The notes: generated by a model from the sequence alone, not told the origin. Counted from the stretch's first letter, positions 42,018-59,835 are shown. The stretch is 64,000 nucleotides of DNA from Photobacterium atrarenae (GCF_024380015.1 NZ_CP101508.1:3224902-3288901), one strand, 5' to 3'. A program made the numbers and translations.

Positions 42018-42115
42018 TGGCGGAGCGGACGGGACTCGAACCCGCGATTGCCTTCGGCAGCGTGACAGGCCGCTGCTTTCAAGGTAAAGAAGCTAACCAA
42101 CTGAACTACCGCTCT
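42018..42115 (-). tRNA. Aberrant tRNA-Asp-like gene (expanded, probably non-functional)
   Basis: The first 22 bases and the whole T-arm and acceptor end (with CCA) match the tRNA-Asp gene at 42166-42242. The part between D-arm and T-arm is ~21 nt longer. A GCGGC-CTGTCAC-GCTGC anticodon arm keeps anticodon GTC and is flanked by an extra CCTT/AAGG pairing and added bases. The 5' base is A opposite C72, breaking the top pair. The total is 98 nt instead of 77. It may be a pseudogene or a tRNA-like RNA with another role. Confidence 0.55.
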
Positions 42116-42130
42116 TGTACTGCGCATACA

Positions 42131-42156
42131 AAAATCCCCAGCATTCCTGCTAGGGA
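42131..42156 (-). terminator. Hairpin terminator between the two tRNA-Asp copies
   Basis: On the minus strand, TCCCTAGCA pairs with TGCTGGGGA (42156-42148 with 42143-42135, one G-U) and runs into TTTTTGT. It may separate the rRNA operon from the aberrant tRNA copy. Confidence 0.7.
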
Positions 42157-42165
42157 CTTGATAAT

Positions 42166-42242
42166 TGGCGGAGTGGACGGGACTCGAACCCGCGACCCCC
42201 GGCGTGACAGGCCGGTATTCTAACCAACTGAACTACCACTCC
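42166..42242 (-). tRNA. tRNA-Asp (GTC)
   Basis: A normal 77-nt cloverleaf starts GGAGTGGTAGTTCAGTTGG, has anticodon GTC in CCGGCCTGTCACGCCGG, and has an encoded CCA. It follows the 5S gene by 12 bp, as distal tRNA of the first rRNA operon. Confidence 0.97.
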
Positions 42243-42254
42243 GCACTAAATTGG

Positions 42255-42374
42255 AAGCCTGGCGATGTCCTACTCTCACATGGGGAGGCCCCACACTACC
42301 ATCGGCGCTGTTACGTTTCACTGCTGAGTTCGGCATGGGATCAGGTGGGTCCATAACGCTATGGTCGCCAAGCA
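42255..42374 (-). rRNA. rrf: 5S ribosomal RNA, operon 1
   Basis: This 120-nt gene starts TGCTTGGCGACC and contains the conserved CCCATGCCGAACTCAG and GAGAGTAGG. The 5' and 3' ends pair (GCTTGGCG/CGCCAGGC). It appears identical to the second copy at 48009-48128. A 125-bp spacer follows the 23S gene. Confidence 0.96.
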
Positions 42375-42499
42375 AATTCTGTTTATCTTACGCCTTTGGC
42401 GGAAGATACAATCTCGGAAAATCTGACCAGTATTCTCAAACACTCCATTCAAGTGCTTGCGGAGTCCGTACTTCGTAAACAAAACCCCTTGGGTGTTGT

Positions 42500-45384
<2,885 letters not shown>

Positions 45385-45607
45385 ATACAACCCCAAGGGG
45401 TCTGTATCGCAAACGACCAAGGTTTCCATCAATGACTTGACGGATTAGTTTGTTTTGCCGGACTCTTTGTCTGTCTTCACTTTGGAAAAGTGAAAGCAAA
45501 CATACACAAGACACTTGAATGTGTGTTGCTTGAGAACTCGTTCCATCTTTCGATGAAACTTTAGTATTGAATGTCAAACATTCAATTTACTAGTCAGCTT
45601 TCCAGAT

Positions 45608-45619
45608 TGTTAAAGAGCA
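45608..45619 (-). promoter_or_regulatory. boxA antitermination site before 23S, operon 1
   Basis: The minus strand reads TGCTCTTTAACA, the classical boxA that loads NusB-S10 and NusG for rRNA antitermination. The 45385-45744 spacer holds nothing else recognisable. Confidence 0.85.
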
Positions 45620-45744
45620 TGTGTTTATCTTTCGATATCCACTTTCTAATGACTTTCAGCCGGACGCGCAGGCGACAAAAAATCGGACTCAACAAAGTTA
45701 ACCTTCATTGAATCTGCGATTCCGTGCAGAAAATAATTAGAAAG

Positions 45745-45820
45745 TGGTGGGCGATACCGGGCTCGAACCAGTGACCCCCTCCTTGTAAGGGAGGTGCTCT
45801 CCCAACTGAGCTAATCGCCC
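45745..45820 (-). tRNA. tRNA-Val (TAC)
   Basis: A 76-nt cloverleaf starts GGGCGATTAGCTCAGTTGGG and has anticodon arm CTCCCTTACAAGGAG and an encoded CCA. It lies in the 16S-23S spacer of operon 1, nearest 23S. Confidence 0.97.
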
Positions 45821-45848
45821 TCCGAGTTTTACATCTTCGAGGAGAAGA

Positions 45849-45924
45849 TGGTGGGTCGTGCAGGATTCGAACCTGCGACCAATTGATTAAAAGTCAACTG
45901 CTCTACCAACTGAGCTAACGACCC
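45849..45924 (-). tRNA. tRNA-Lys (TTT)
   Basis: A 76-nt cloverleaf starts GGGTCGTTAGCTCAGTTGG and has anticodon arm TTGACTTTTAATCAA and an encoded CCA. It is the middle tRNA of the operon 1 spacer. Confidence 0.97.
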
Positions 45925-45925
45925 G

Positions 45926-46001
45926 TGGCGTCCCATAGGGGAGTCGAACCCCTGTTACCGCCGTGAAAGGGCGGTGTCCTAGGCCTCTAGACGAATGGGA
46001 C
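45926..46001 (-). tRNA. tRNA-Glu (TTC)
   Basis: A 76-nt cloverleaf starts GTCCCATTCGTCTAGAGGCC and has anticodon TTC (CACCGCCCTTTCACGGC arm) and an encoded CCA. One base separates it from tRNA-Lys. It is the tRNA nearest 16S in operon 1. Confidence 0.97.
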
Positions 46002-46097
46002 TTTGGTTTCTAAGTTTGGGCACTTAGAAAAACATGTTCTTTCTATTTCGACCAGGCAATCTGTGTGGACACTGCATTAAACAATACGTCATATCGT

Positions 46098-47649
<1,552 letters not shown>

Positions 47650-47795
47650 AAGTTTTGTTGTTTCCGAAGAAACGGCTCAGTGATTACTGATAAATTGACT
47701 GTGCCGATACCTAAGTATCGATTTGGTCACTCAGTTCACTGATAAATCTTTTGACTATCATTCCACGAGTGCCCACACAGATTGCATGGTCAAAT

Positions 47796-47806
47796 TGTTA
47801 AAGAAC
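47796..47806 (-). promoter_or_regulatory. boxA-like site in 16S leader, operon 1
   Basis: The minus strand reads GTTCTTTAACA, matching the leader boxA of rRNA operons, ~150 nt before the 16S start and ~45 nt past the predicted transcription start. Confidence 0.75.
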
Positions 47807-47856
47807 GTTGACTTTCAGTGCCTTGGCGATTTCCGCTTCAGCAAGTCAGGAGGCGT

Positions 47857-47884
47857 ATAATACGCTTTTCTGATATCCAGTCAA
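47857..47884 (-). promoter_or_regulatory. rRNA promoter, operon 1
   Basis: On the minus strand, TTGACT (47884-47879), a 16-bp spacer and TATTAT (47862-47857) are followed by ACGCC. A/T-rich sequence directly upstream (AAAAATTTTC-type) could act as an UP element. Spacer length and discriminator are typical of rrn P1 promoters. Confidence 0.8.
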
Positions 47885-47975
47885 GACAAAATTTTCATCT
47901 TTTTTCGCGGTTGGCGAAACAGTAAAAACCTTCTGTTGACGTCGCTCACATTGCAACCAGTCGGAGCGAAAGAAA

Positions 47976-47997
47976 AGCCCGCTGTATCCAGCGGGCT
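47976..47997 (-). terminator. Terminator of the second rRNA operon
   Basis: On the minus strand, AGCCCGCTG/CAGCGGGCT (47976-47984 with 47989-47997) ends in TTTTCTTTC, 12 bp past the 5S gene. Confidence 0.88.
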
Positions 47998-48008
47998 CTC
48001 TCAATTGG

Positions 48009-48128
48009 AAGCCTGGCGATGTCCTACTCTCACATGGGGAGGCCCCACACTACCATCGGCGCTGTTACGTTTCACTGCTGAGTTCGGCATGGGATCAGGT
48101 GGGTCCATAACGCTATGGTCGCCAAGCA
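48009..48128 (-). rRNA. rrf: 5S ribosomal RNA, operon 2
   Basis: This 120-nt 5S gene has the same ends and conserved loops as the operon 1 copy. No tRNA gene follows it, unlike operon 1. Confidence 0.96.
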
Positions 48129-48253
48129 AATTCTGTTTATCTTGCGCCTTCGGCGGAAGATACAATCTCGGAAAATCTGACCAGTATTCTCAAACACTCC
48201 ATTCAAGTGCTTGCGGAGTCCGTACTTCGTAAACAAAACCCCTTGGGTGTTGT

Positions 48254-51151
<2,898 letters not shown>

Positions 51152-51373
51152 ATACAACCCCAAGGGGTCTGTATCGCAAACGACCAAGGTTTCCATCAAT
51201 GACTTGACGGATTAGTTTGTTTTGCCGGACTCTTTGTCTGTCTTCACTTTGAAAAGTGAAAGCAAACATACACAAGACACTTGAATGTGTGTTGCTTGAG
51301 AACTCGTTCCATCTTTCGATGAAACTTTAGTATTGAATGTCAAACATTCAATTTACTAGTCAGCTTTCCAGAT

Positions 51374-51385
51374 TGTTAAAGAGCA
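51374..51385 (-). promoter_or_regulatory. boxA antitermination site before 23S, operon 2
   Basis: The minus strand reads TGCTCTTTAACA, identical to the operon 1 site. The 51152-51453 spacer holds nothing else. Confidence 0.85.
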
Positions 51386-51453
51386 TGTGTTTCGTTATCT
51401 CCGCAGAGATACAAACCACTGTTTAAAGATTCTCAGGGAAAACCCTTAAAGAG

Positions 51454-51529
51454 TGGTGGAGCTAAGCAGGATCGAACTGCTGACCTCCTGCGTGCAAAGC
51501 AGGCGCTCTCCCAGCTGAGCTATAGCCCC
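51454..51529 (-). tRNA. tRNA-Ala (TGC)
   Basis: A 76-nt cloverleaf starts GGGGCTATAGCTCAGCTGGG and has anticodon arm CCTGCTTTGCACGCAGG and an encoded CCA. It is the second spacer tRNA of operon 2. Confidence 0.97.
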
Positions 51530-51569
51530 AACGTTTCCGATGCCTCACCAGCTTCCCTTGGGCAGGAAG

Positions 51570-51646
<77 letters not shown>

Positions 51647-51720
51647 AGCATCGTTTCGCTCTTTTACATTTTAACCAGGCAATCTGTGTGGACACTGCAT
51701 CAAACAATGCGTCATATCGT

Positions 51721-53272
<1,552 letters not shown>

Positions 53273-53418
53273 AAGTTTTGTTGTTTCCGAAGAAACGGCT
53301 CAGTGATTACTGATAAATTGACTGTGCCGATACCTAAGTATCGATTTGGTCACTCAGTTCACTGATAAATCTTTTGACTATCATTCCACGAGTGCCCACA
53401 CAGATTGCATGGTCAAAT

Positions 53419-53430
53419 TGTTAAAGAACA
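53419..53430 (-). promoter_or_regulatory. boxA-like site in 16S leader, operon 2
   Basis: The minus strand reads TGTTCTTTAACA, downstream of P2 and ~150 nt before 16S. Confidence 0.75.
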
Positions 53431-53465
53431 ATTCCTCATTCGCTTTCGCTCTGAGGAGGTGCGCC

Positions 53466-53493
53466 ATTCTAAGGATTCAAAGGGAAGTGTCAA
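53466..53493 (-). promoter_or_regulatory. rRNA promoter P2, operon 2
   Basis: On the minus strand, TTGACA (53493-53488), a 16-bp spacer and TAGAAT (53471-53466) are followed by GGCGCACC, a GC-rich discriminator. Confidence 0.8.
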
Positions 53494-53588
53494 ACACTTT
53501 TTGAAACTTTATTTTTGAAGGCTTTCACCACTCCGACTCGCTGCTTGCTTTCTTATTTAAGAAGCCGCCTCCGTGTCGGTGAGGCGGC

Positions 53589-53616
53589 ATTATAGAGACT
53601 TCCCAACACCTGACAA
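53589..53616 (-). promoter_or_regulatory. rRNA promoter P1, operon 2
   Basis: On the minus strand, TTGTCA (53616-53611), a 16-bp spacer and a perfect TATAAT (53594-53589) are followed by GCCGCC. An A/T tract (AATTTTTTTTAG) directly upstream looks like an UP element. Fis sites may lie further upstream. Confidence 0.85.
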
Positions 53617-53817
53617 GTGTTTTTCTAAAAAAAATTACCACCCGGTCACTATTTCAACTAATTTGATCTAAACGCCTCTAATTTCAACATTAGAGGATCA
53701 TCACACTCACTAACTAGTAATTACAACCTGATGAAAGTAATATCAATGTGACTCTGTTGTTAAAATAACCAATCACAGCCTTCCTTCAATAATGATTATG
53801 ACGATGTAGTTTTTAAT

Positions 53818-54261
53818 ATGAAATTTTCCAAACAAACCATGATGGCCCTCGGGGCTATTGCCATTATCGGGGCACTCATCATTAGCATGCTTTCTTTCCC
53901 GCCTGCCTTTGCCTTTATTCTGGGCGTGATCGCTGCTACCGCTGCCCTACACTATCTACCGGAAATGCCGACTATCTCGACGAACGGCGAAGCACCGCAG
54001 GGGAGTAAAACGATCTATGTCGGTAACTTGCCTTATCGCGCCAATGAAAGTGAGGTGAAAAAGCTCTTTGCCGAATATGGCGAGGTCTTTGCCGTTCGCC
54101 TGATGAAAGATAAGCGAACCGGCAAACGGCGCGGATTTGGTTTTGTGGTCATGAACAGTAGTGATGCTGACACTGCGATCAGTCAGCTGAACAATAAAGA
54201 GTTCGGACAACGAACGCTGAAAGTCCGCGAAGCCAACGAACCTAAAAGCTCGGATAGTTAA
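53818..54261 (+). CDS. Membrane-anchored RNA-recognition-motif protein
   Basis: This 147-residue protein has two hydrophobic helices (about 9-26 and 28-46), then a short linker and one complete RRM domain (~62-140). RNP2 is IYVGNLPY and RNP1 is RRGFGFVV, with the aromatic residues that stack on RNA bases present. The last residues are charged and flexible. RRM proteins are uncommon in bacteria, and a two-helix membrane anchor suggests RNA binding at the inner membrane. The frame ends inside the 3' end of murI (20-bp convergent overlap). The RNA target is unknown. Confidence 0.88.
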   Translation: MKFSKQTMMALGAIAIIGALIISMLSFPPAFAFILGVIAATAALHYLPEMPTISTNGEAPQGSKTIYVGNLPYRANESEVKKLFAEYGEVFAVRLMKDKRTGKRRGFGFVVMNSSDADTAISQLNNKEFGQRTLKVREANEPKSSDS

Positions 54262-55036
54262 GCGATTGAACCGCTCCCAGCTTCAGGGCTTCTAAACTAT
54301 GATTCAGTGCCGCAGTATGAGGGTCTGCGGCACTGCTATAAGTAAAGTTGCATCGCAAGCCAGACTGCTCCCCAAATTCGACTTCCCCCAGCAAAGACTT
54401 CACCCGGTTCGCAATCGCCAATCCGGAGTCCACAATCTGTACCGGCGCACCAAACGCCTGCGCGATTTCAGCTTTGATTAATGGAAAATGCGTACACCCC
54501 AATACGATGCTATCTACCTTGCCCCGCCATGGCGCTAAGATCCCCGCTAACTCATCCAGGGAGACCGTTTGTCCTCTGAGTTTCTCTTCTGCCATTTCGA
54601 CCAGTCGGGTCGAGCCAATCCGGTAAACCTCACAATCGCTGGCAAACTGAGATATCAGCTGATTGGTATAATCACGCTCGACCGTCGCCGGGGTCGCCAA
54701 CAACCCCACCGCTTTTTGTTTACTGATCAATGCTGCTGGTTTAATCGCCGGCACTACCCCAACCACAGGGATAGACAGTTCAGCTCGCAGCGTCGGCAAC
54801 ACCACGGTACTAGCCGTGTTACAGGCAATGACGACCAGATCAATATAGTGGCGTTCAACCAACAGGGAAACAATGTGCCGGGTCCGTTCGATCAATACCG
54901 CTTCCGGTAATTCACCATAGGGAAAACCGGCATCATCGAAGGCATAGATATATTGAAGAGATGGAAGCTGGGTATAGATTTCCTGATAGACCGACAGCCC
55001 CCCGACCCCAGAGTCAAAAATAAGTACCCGTTTCAC
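54242..55036 (-). CDS. murI: Glutamate racemase
   Basis: MurI interconverts L- and D-glutamate for peptidoglycan. It has 264 residues. The two catalytic cysteines are Cys72 ([10 protein letters not shown]) and Cys181 ([10 protein letters not shown]). The N-terminal [10 protein letters not shown] and the DDAGFPYG loop are intact. The order murI ... btuB ... trmA is kept from enterobacteria but is now interrupted by a Dph6-like gene and a group II intron. Confidence 0.96.
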   Translation of the reverse strand: MKRVLIFDSGVGGLSVYQEIYTQLPSLQYIYAFDDAGFPYGELPEAVLIERTRHIVSLLVERHYIDLVVIACNTASTVVLPTLRAELSIPVVGVVPAIKPAALISKQKAVGLLATPATVERDYTNQLISQFASDCEVYRIGSTRLVEMAEEKLRGQTVSLDELAGILAPWRGKVDSIVLGCTHFPLIKAEIAQAFGAPVQIVDSGLAIANRVKSLLGEVEFGEQSGLRCNFTYSSAADPHTAALNHSLEALKLGAVQSLNYPSF

Positions 55037-55114
55037 TGCTCACCACAAACCAGACATCATTTCAGGGTGCACATCATACTGCGTTCACGGCCAGATCAGA
55101 AATTTCATCCATCA

Positions 55115-55780
55115 TCAGGACGAAAGTAGCTGGTACCTTTGATAGTGAAACCGGGATTGCCGTTCACGTGCCAACAAACGAAGCTTTAATTCCCCCCGGA
55201 AGCACGGCGCCTGCGTCACCAGGGTATGAAATTCTCCATTTTCACCACAAGGGTCGATTTGCACCGGTAACTGCGACAGAAATGCTGCGTTATACCACTG
55301 ACCACAATACTTACCATCGAGCTGATGCGTATCAACCGTGGTGATCAAGGTCTGAATCCCGCTGGCCAATATTTCCTGTGCCAGCACTCGGCTGTCTTGC
55401 CCAAGCAAAGGAAACAGGCATTGCCAGCCAGCCGGCTCAATATAACTCCGCCGGTACTCAGCAATGCCATTGCAAAACATATCCCCGAACGCCACGGCGT
55501 CAATATCCAGACCGCTACTGCGTAGCCCTTCCACAACCCGCGACTGATAGACCGCATTAGGTGGAAAAGCTTCCGGCAGGGGGATCAGCACCAGCGGCAA
55601 TCCGGTCAATGCAGCTTGCTGTTTGAGCACGTCAACCGGTGTGGCCTGAAACGGCACTTCATCTTCCAGGTAGGTGGTATATAACCCGACGACTTCAACC
55701 GCAGGATCGCGGAGCAATTTCATCAGAGTCAGCGTTGCGTCTTTCCCGGAAGACCAGCTGACGATCACTTTGGTTTTCAT
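55115..55780 (-). CDS. Dph6-like ATP pyrophosphatase family protein
   Basis: This 221-residue protein belongs to the adenine-nucleotide alpha-hydrolase (PP-loop) superfamily, related to diphthine-ammonia ligase. The ATP-binding PP-loop is SWSSGKDATLTL, and the conserved C-terminal CGENGEFHTLV is the other family signature. Bacteria lack diphthamide, so the substrate is unknown. The frame stays open into the adjacent intron, giving a spurious 27-residue extension. The genuine start is the ATG at 55780-55778, where MKTKVIVSW begins the fold. Confidence 0.85.
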   Translation of the reverse strand: MKTKVIVSWSSGKDATLTLMKLLRDPAVEVVGLYTTYLEDEVPFQATPVDVLKQQAALTGLPLVLIPLPEAFPPNAVYQSRVVEGLRSSGLDIDAVAFGDMFCNGIAEYRRSYIEPAGWQCLFPLLGQDSRVLAQEILASGIQTLITTVDTHQLDGKYCGQWYNAAFLSQLPVQIDPCGENGEFHTLVTQAPCFRGELKLRLLARERQSRFHYQRYQLLSS

Positions 55781-55797
55781 AAGCAATGTTGGATTTA

Positions 55798-57686
55798 ATC
55801 GAGTAGGAGGAGGCCTCACGGCCTCCGTCCTCTCACACCACCGTACAAGCGTGGGTCGCATACGGCGGTTCCGAATATATTTTCAGTGACTCGTACCCAT
55901 CTCGCAACGAGTACAGACCCATCTCCTTGAACCATTTCATTGGCATGGCCTGATTGAGCTGGGGCGATAAAGCCAAGTGCCACCACCCTTTATCTGACAT
56001 CGCCAGCTTCCACGCATTGCGTTCGCTTACACCCTCTTGGCGTAACCATGTCGCTATGCTGTATCTGCGCTTGCGCTGCTTGAGGCGATAGCACCGTAAG
56101 CGCCGCCTTATCCATTCATCCAAGCGCTGCATCGCGCTTTTCCGTATGGCAAGCTTGAAATAGTGTTGCCAACCTCTTAGGTATTGAGTGAGTTCGACTA
56201 GGACTGTCTTCAACTCTCGCCCTCGATTCCGCTTCGTTATTTGACGCACTCGCTTCTTCATCTGAGTTTGTGCTGTCTTCGAGATATGGATGCTTCCATC
56301 TCGTTGAAAGCGATGGCCTAGGTAAGTCCGCTCTGTCACTCTCGTTGCCGCACTTTTCTCACGGTTAACCCTGAGTTTCAGTTTCTGCTCCAAGAACTCC
56401 GTGATTGAGGCTTTTACTCGATTGGCGGCTTCCTCACTGTGCACGTAGATTTGGCAGTCGTCTGCATATCGGCAGAACTTATGCCCTCTTCGCTCAAGCT
56501 CTTTATCCAACTCATCTAATACGATATTTGATAGCAGCGGAGATAATGGTCCACCCTGTGGCGTCCCTCGTTGCCTCTGCTCAACTAACCCGTTTCGCAT
56601 TATGCCTGCCTGTAGGTATGACCTGACCAGTTTCAGGACCCGTTTATCTGTGATGTCCTCCGATAGCCTGTGCATCAGTCTATCGTGGTTCACAGTATCG
56701 AAGTATTTCGCCAGGTCTATGTCGACTACATAACCCCGCCCCTCCCTGATGTAGTGGCTTGCTGCCACCAATGCATGGTGGGCACTGCGGTTAGGCCTGA
56801 ACCCATAACTGTTGCTTGAAAACTGAGGTTCGTAGATATCTGTCAGTACTGAGGTAATGGCCTGTTGGACTACCCTATCAAGTACAGTTGGGATACCTAG
56901 CTGCCTCACTCCCCCGCTAGGTTTGGGAATTTCTACACCCAGAACGGGTTGCGGTTGGTAGCTCCCGTCCAGAAGGCTCTGGCGGAGCGCTTGCCCATTA
57001 GAAGACTGCCGAAGCATCGAGATAGTCGCTGTTATGTCGAGTTTATCAACCCCAGCACATCCCTTGTTCTTCTTCACTCTTCTCAGGGCTTGGTTCAGAT
57101 TTGTTGAGGAGCAGATCCGCTCCATCAACTGAGTTGAGGTCACCAAGACTCGTCCTCCTGTCTACGCCGATCATGCTTGTCATTCTTCGTGGCCATGAGC
57201 GTCACTTGCGGTGTTGCCCAGTAGTACGTAGAGATGTTGTTCATCTTGCTATGACCCCACATGATTGAGTGTCTAGTGACTGCTTCTTGATATATTCAGT
57301 TCCGGCCTTCCCTTGGGTTGTACTTCCCCAAGGTACTATGCCTTCTGCTGACTTCTTATTACCCGTCACACAACATCACTGTTGTATTAGTCTCATCCGA
57401 GACAGGTCGTAAGATCTCCTGAGGTAAGACGTTGTTCTTTCCCTTGGCTGTGCCTGATTTACCCGTACACACTTCCCGTCGAGGCATTGGGCTGTTCTAT
57501 ATATTGCTAGGTTACCCAAGTTGTACTGGCCTACTATCAGGTTTCTGTTCGTCACACCCAAGTTTTGCCGTTTGCTTCCTTCAGATCCCACCTCACGGTG
57601 GGCACCCTTGCATAGGCTAACGGTTCTCGCTCGACTGAGCCCGTAGAGGACTTTCACCTCCTAGAACAACGCCATGCTCGGCGCAC
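55798..57686 (-). mobile_element. Group II intron, copy 2 (class C-like)
   Basis: It has the same 1889-bp length and ends as copy 1 (5' GTGCG at 57686; 3' ...CGAT at 55798). It is inserted directly behind the btuB terminator, 6-10 bp past its T-run, and ~18 bp before the start of the Dph6-like gene. Removing it rejoins CTTATT with TAAATCCAACATTGC, a plausible original intergenic sequence. Only two differences from copy 1 are visible, so one copy is a recent duplication. Confidence 0.88.
55833..57146 (-). CDS. ltrA: Group II intron reverse transcriptase/maturase, copy 2
   Basis: The 437-residue sequence is identical to the protein of copy 1, including the catalytic YADD, the maturase thumb and the domain-V-encoded C-terminus. 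The one base change within the coding region (56631) is silent. Both proteins appear intact, so either intron could be active. Confidence 0.95.
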   Translation of the reverse strand: MVTSTQLMERICSSTNLNQALRRVKKNKGCAGVDKLDITATISMLRQSSNGQALRQSLLDGSYQPQPVLGVEIPKPSGGVRQLGIPTVLDRVVQQAITSVLTDIYEPQFSSNSYGFRPNRSAHHALVAASHYIREGRGYVVDIDLAKYFDTVNHDRLMHRLSEDITDKRVLKLVRSYLQAGIMRNGLVEQRQRGTPQGGPLSPLLSNIVLDELDKELERRGHKFCRYADDCQIYVHSEEAANRVKASITEFLEQKLKLRVNREKSAATRVTERTYLGHRFQRDGSIHISKTAQTQMKKRVRQITKRNRGRELKTVLVELTQYLRGWQHYFKLAIRKSAMQRLDEWIRRRLRCYRLKQRKRRYSIATWLRQEGVSERNAWKLAMSDKGWWHLALSPQLNQAMPMKWFKEMGLYSLRDGYESLKIYSEPPYATHACTVV

Positions 57687-57693
57687 AATAAGA

Positions 57694-57715
57694 AAAACCG
57701 CCCGAAGGCGGTTTT
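57694..57715. terminator. btuB terminator, target of intron 2
   Basis: AAAACCGCC (57694-57702) and GGCGGTTTT (57707-57715) pair around CGAA. On the minus strand the stem is followed by TTTTTCTTATT and then the intron's GTGCG. Confidence 0.9.
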
Positions 57716-57723
57716 GATAAATA

Positions 57724-59574
57724 TTAGAAACTATATGAAACGTTTGCAAAGTAGCTACGTTCAGCAGCGTTATAGCCGTAGGCAGTGACAGACTCTTCGT
57801 CCAGCACATTGGCAATACGCCCTTGTAAGGTTAACGCCTCTGTCACATAGTAACTGGCTGCAATATCCAACAGGTGATAACGCTTCAGCTCGACTTCTGA
57901 GTTGGTAAAAGTCACTGGGTCAAAATACTGATCCCGGCTGTCCCCTTGATACAGATAGCTCACCTCCAGTAGATATGCATCAGCCAGATAGCTGGCATTC
58001 CACTTCAGGGCTTCATCAGGCACACGTCTTAGCCGCTTTTTGTCACTTTCATTTTCATGATCCATCAAATCCAGAGCAACGTCATGATGAATAGGACCTG
58101 TTTCAAAGCTTGCTACCAGCTCAACTCCCTGAACTCGGACATCCTGGTTTTCCAGTTGTTCACCCTGGCCCTGATTGCGGATTTGGTTGCTCACAGTGTT
58201 GTCATAAGCTGCGATACGCCAGTCAAGCAGCGAGTGGGTACCTTCCAGTGCCACTTCATAGTTTTCAGACTCTTCCGGCTCCAGGTCCGGATTACCAAAG
58301 CTCGGCCAGTACAAATCATTAAATGTTGGGGCTTTAAAGCCTGTTCCCGCATTCGCCGTGACTCGCATCTGCTCGACAAAACGCCACCCGGCACCCAGCT
58401 GCCATGACTTATAGGAGCCATAATGCTCATTATCGTCATAGCGTAAGCTGGCTTCAAACTGAATGTCATCGGCATCCCGCCAGAACGTAATATAGCCGGC
58501 ATCATTACGGCGGCTCTCATTATCATAAGATTCGAATTGACCGGCGAAGCTGTTCCACAGCTCAGAGTCACTGGCCTTCTCTTCAACCAAATCAACGCCA
58601 AATCCGGCATGATAATGCTCTGTCAGCTGATAACTGTTGCTCCAGTTAACTTGTGTCCGGTCAGTAACAATCGTACTGCCCGGCGTGTTCCCCTTATTTT
58701 CGCCTTCATCGCGATTCACGCCTAACAGTAGCGAGGAGGTCAAACGATCAGAGGCATAGCTTACCTGACCGGAAGCATTGTAAAACACATAATCAGCCTC
58801 ATTATTCCCCGGGCTGCCGGTATAATCGTACTCAGTTTGGCCGTCATGATAAAAAGCGTTCACGACTGCGCGCCATTTATCATTCAGGATAATCCCAAAC
58901 TCTCCGAGAATATCTTTGCTCTTAAAGCCATCATCATCTTTTTGGTCTTCCAGCCAAGCACCGGAAGAATAATCAGCAACATTAAAACCATCTGCCTGCT
59001 CAAAATTTCCGGCGACTTTAGCCCAGGTCAGCTCGGTTAAGCGGCCAGCAACACTACCTTTGGCCTGATAATAACCGTCACTACCAATCCCGGCTGCGAC
59101 TTGGCCCTGCACATCATCAGGCTGCGTTGTAGTAATGATGTTGATTACCCCAGCCGTTGCATCAGCACCATATACCGCTGCACGCGTGCCCCGGATATAT
59201 TCGATACTTTCGATGCCAGTCAGCGGTAACTGACCCAAGTTCACACCGCCAGCCGTTGCACTACCCAGGCGTACGCCATTCATCATGATCAAAACATTTT
59301 GACTCCCGCGCACTGAAACGGTCGTCAATTGGCCGAATCCACCATTTGCGGCAATCGTCACGCCCGGCAGGCGGCGTAAAACTTCAGCCAGGGATTTGGC
59401 CTGAATAGCTTCAATATCTTCTTTGGTGATCACAGAGACAGGCGCAATCACATTTTTGACGGATTGCTCAAATCGGTTGGCCGTTACCACCATGACATCC
59501 TCGTGCTGGGCGGCAACAAAAAAAGACGACAGGCACACAGGTGCCAACGCCACTGCTAAAAGCGTTTTCTTCAT
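57724..59574 (-). CDS. btuB: TonB-dependent vitamin B12 receptor
   Basis: This 616-residue outer-membrane beta-barrel imports cobalamin with energy from TonB-ExbBD. It has a signal peptide (MKKTLLAVALAPVCLSSFFVAAQ) and a TonB box right after it (EDVMVVTANRFEQ). The plug domain is at ~40-150 (SLAEVLRRLPGVTIAANGGFG, and IEYIRGTRAAVYGADATAGVINIIT). The barrel ends in an aromatic residue (SYFANVSYSF). A cobalamin riboswitch lies upstream on the same strand, so B12 should repress it. It ends in the terminator that hosts intron 2. Confidence 0.95.
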   Translation of the reverse strand: MKKTLLAVALAPVCLSSFFVAAQHEDVMVVTANRFEQSVKNVIAPVSVITKEDIEAIQAKSLAEVLRRLPGVTIAANGGFGQLTTVSVRGSQNVLIMMNGVRLGSATAGGVNLGQLPLTGIESIEYIRGTRAAVYGADATAGVINIITTTQPDDVQGQVAAGIGSDGYYQAKGSVAGRLTELTWAKVAGNFEQADGFNVADYSSGAWLEDQKDDDGFKSKDILGEFGIILNDKWRAVVNAFYHDGQTEYDYTGSPGNNEADYVFYNASGQVSYASDRLTSSLLLGVNRDEGENKGNTPGSTIVTDRTQVNWSNSYQLTEHYHAGFGVDLVEEKASDSELWNSFAGQFESYDNESRRNDAGYITFWRDADDIQFEASLRYDDNEHYGSYKSWQLGAGWRFVEQMRVTANAGTGFKAPTFNDLYWPSFGNPDLEPEESENYEVALEGTHSLLDWRIAAYDNTVSNQIRNQGQGEQLENQDVRVQGVELVASFETGPIHHDVALDLMDHENESDKKRLRRVPDEALKWNASYLADAYLLEVSYLYQGDSRDQYFDPVTFTNSEVELKRYHLLDIAASYYVTEALTLQGRIANVLDEESVTAYGYNAAERSYFANVSYSF

Positions 59575-59621
59575 TATTTAGATACCTTAAGTCGCGTTAG
59601 TTACAAAGCAATCTCTTGCTC

Positions 59622-59835
59622 AGTACGCGGGTCGGTCTTCGGACTTAAGAGCTTGGTTGAACAACCACCTAGGCAACAACTTCCCACTTCCTGTCGACGG
59701 CCTTGCACCATCATTTGAAGCAGTGTTTGGAACTAACGTCCATGTGCTTTCGTTCTCTCTCACCGCTGCGCGTCAGTCACGGAATTTCACCGTGTTCCCT
59801 ACCTGAATTCAGGCAAACCCGTGCAGAGCGAATGC
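59622..59835 (-). ncRNA. Cobalamin riboswitch upstream of btuB
   Basis: The ~214-nt minus-strand RNA shows the conserved core GGGAACACGGTGAAATTCCG then TGACTGACGCGCAGCGGT. It also has the 3' B12 box AAGTCCGAAGACCGACCCG (59646-59628). It ends ~48 nt before the btuB ATG. Binding of adenosylcobalamin is expected to close the ribosome-binding site, as in E. coli btuB. The remaining gap to trmA (59836-59985) holds the two divergent promoters. Confidence 0.92.

Noticed and set aside
55781..55861. N-terminal extension of the Dph6-like protein
   Set aside because: The extra 27 codons come from the 3' end of the inserted intron. The conserved fold starts at the ATG at 55780.
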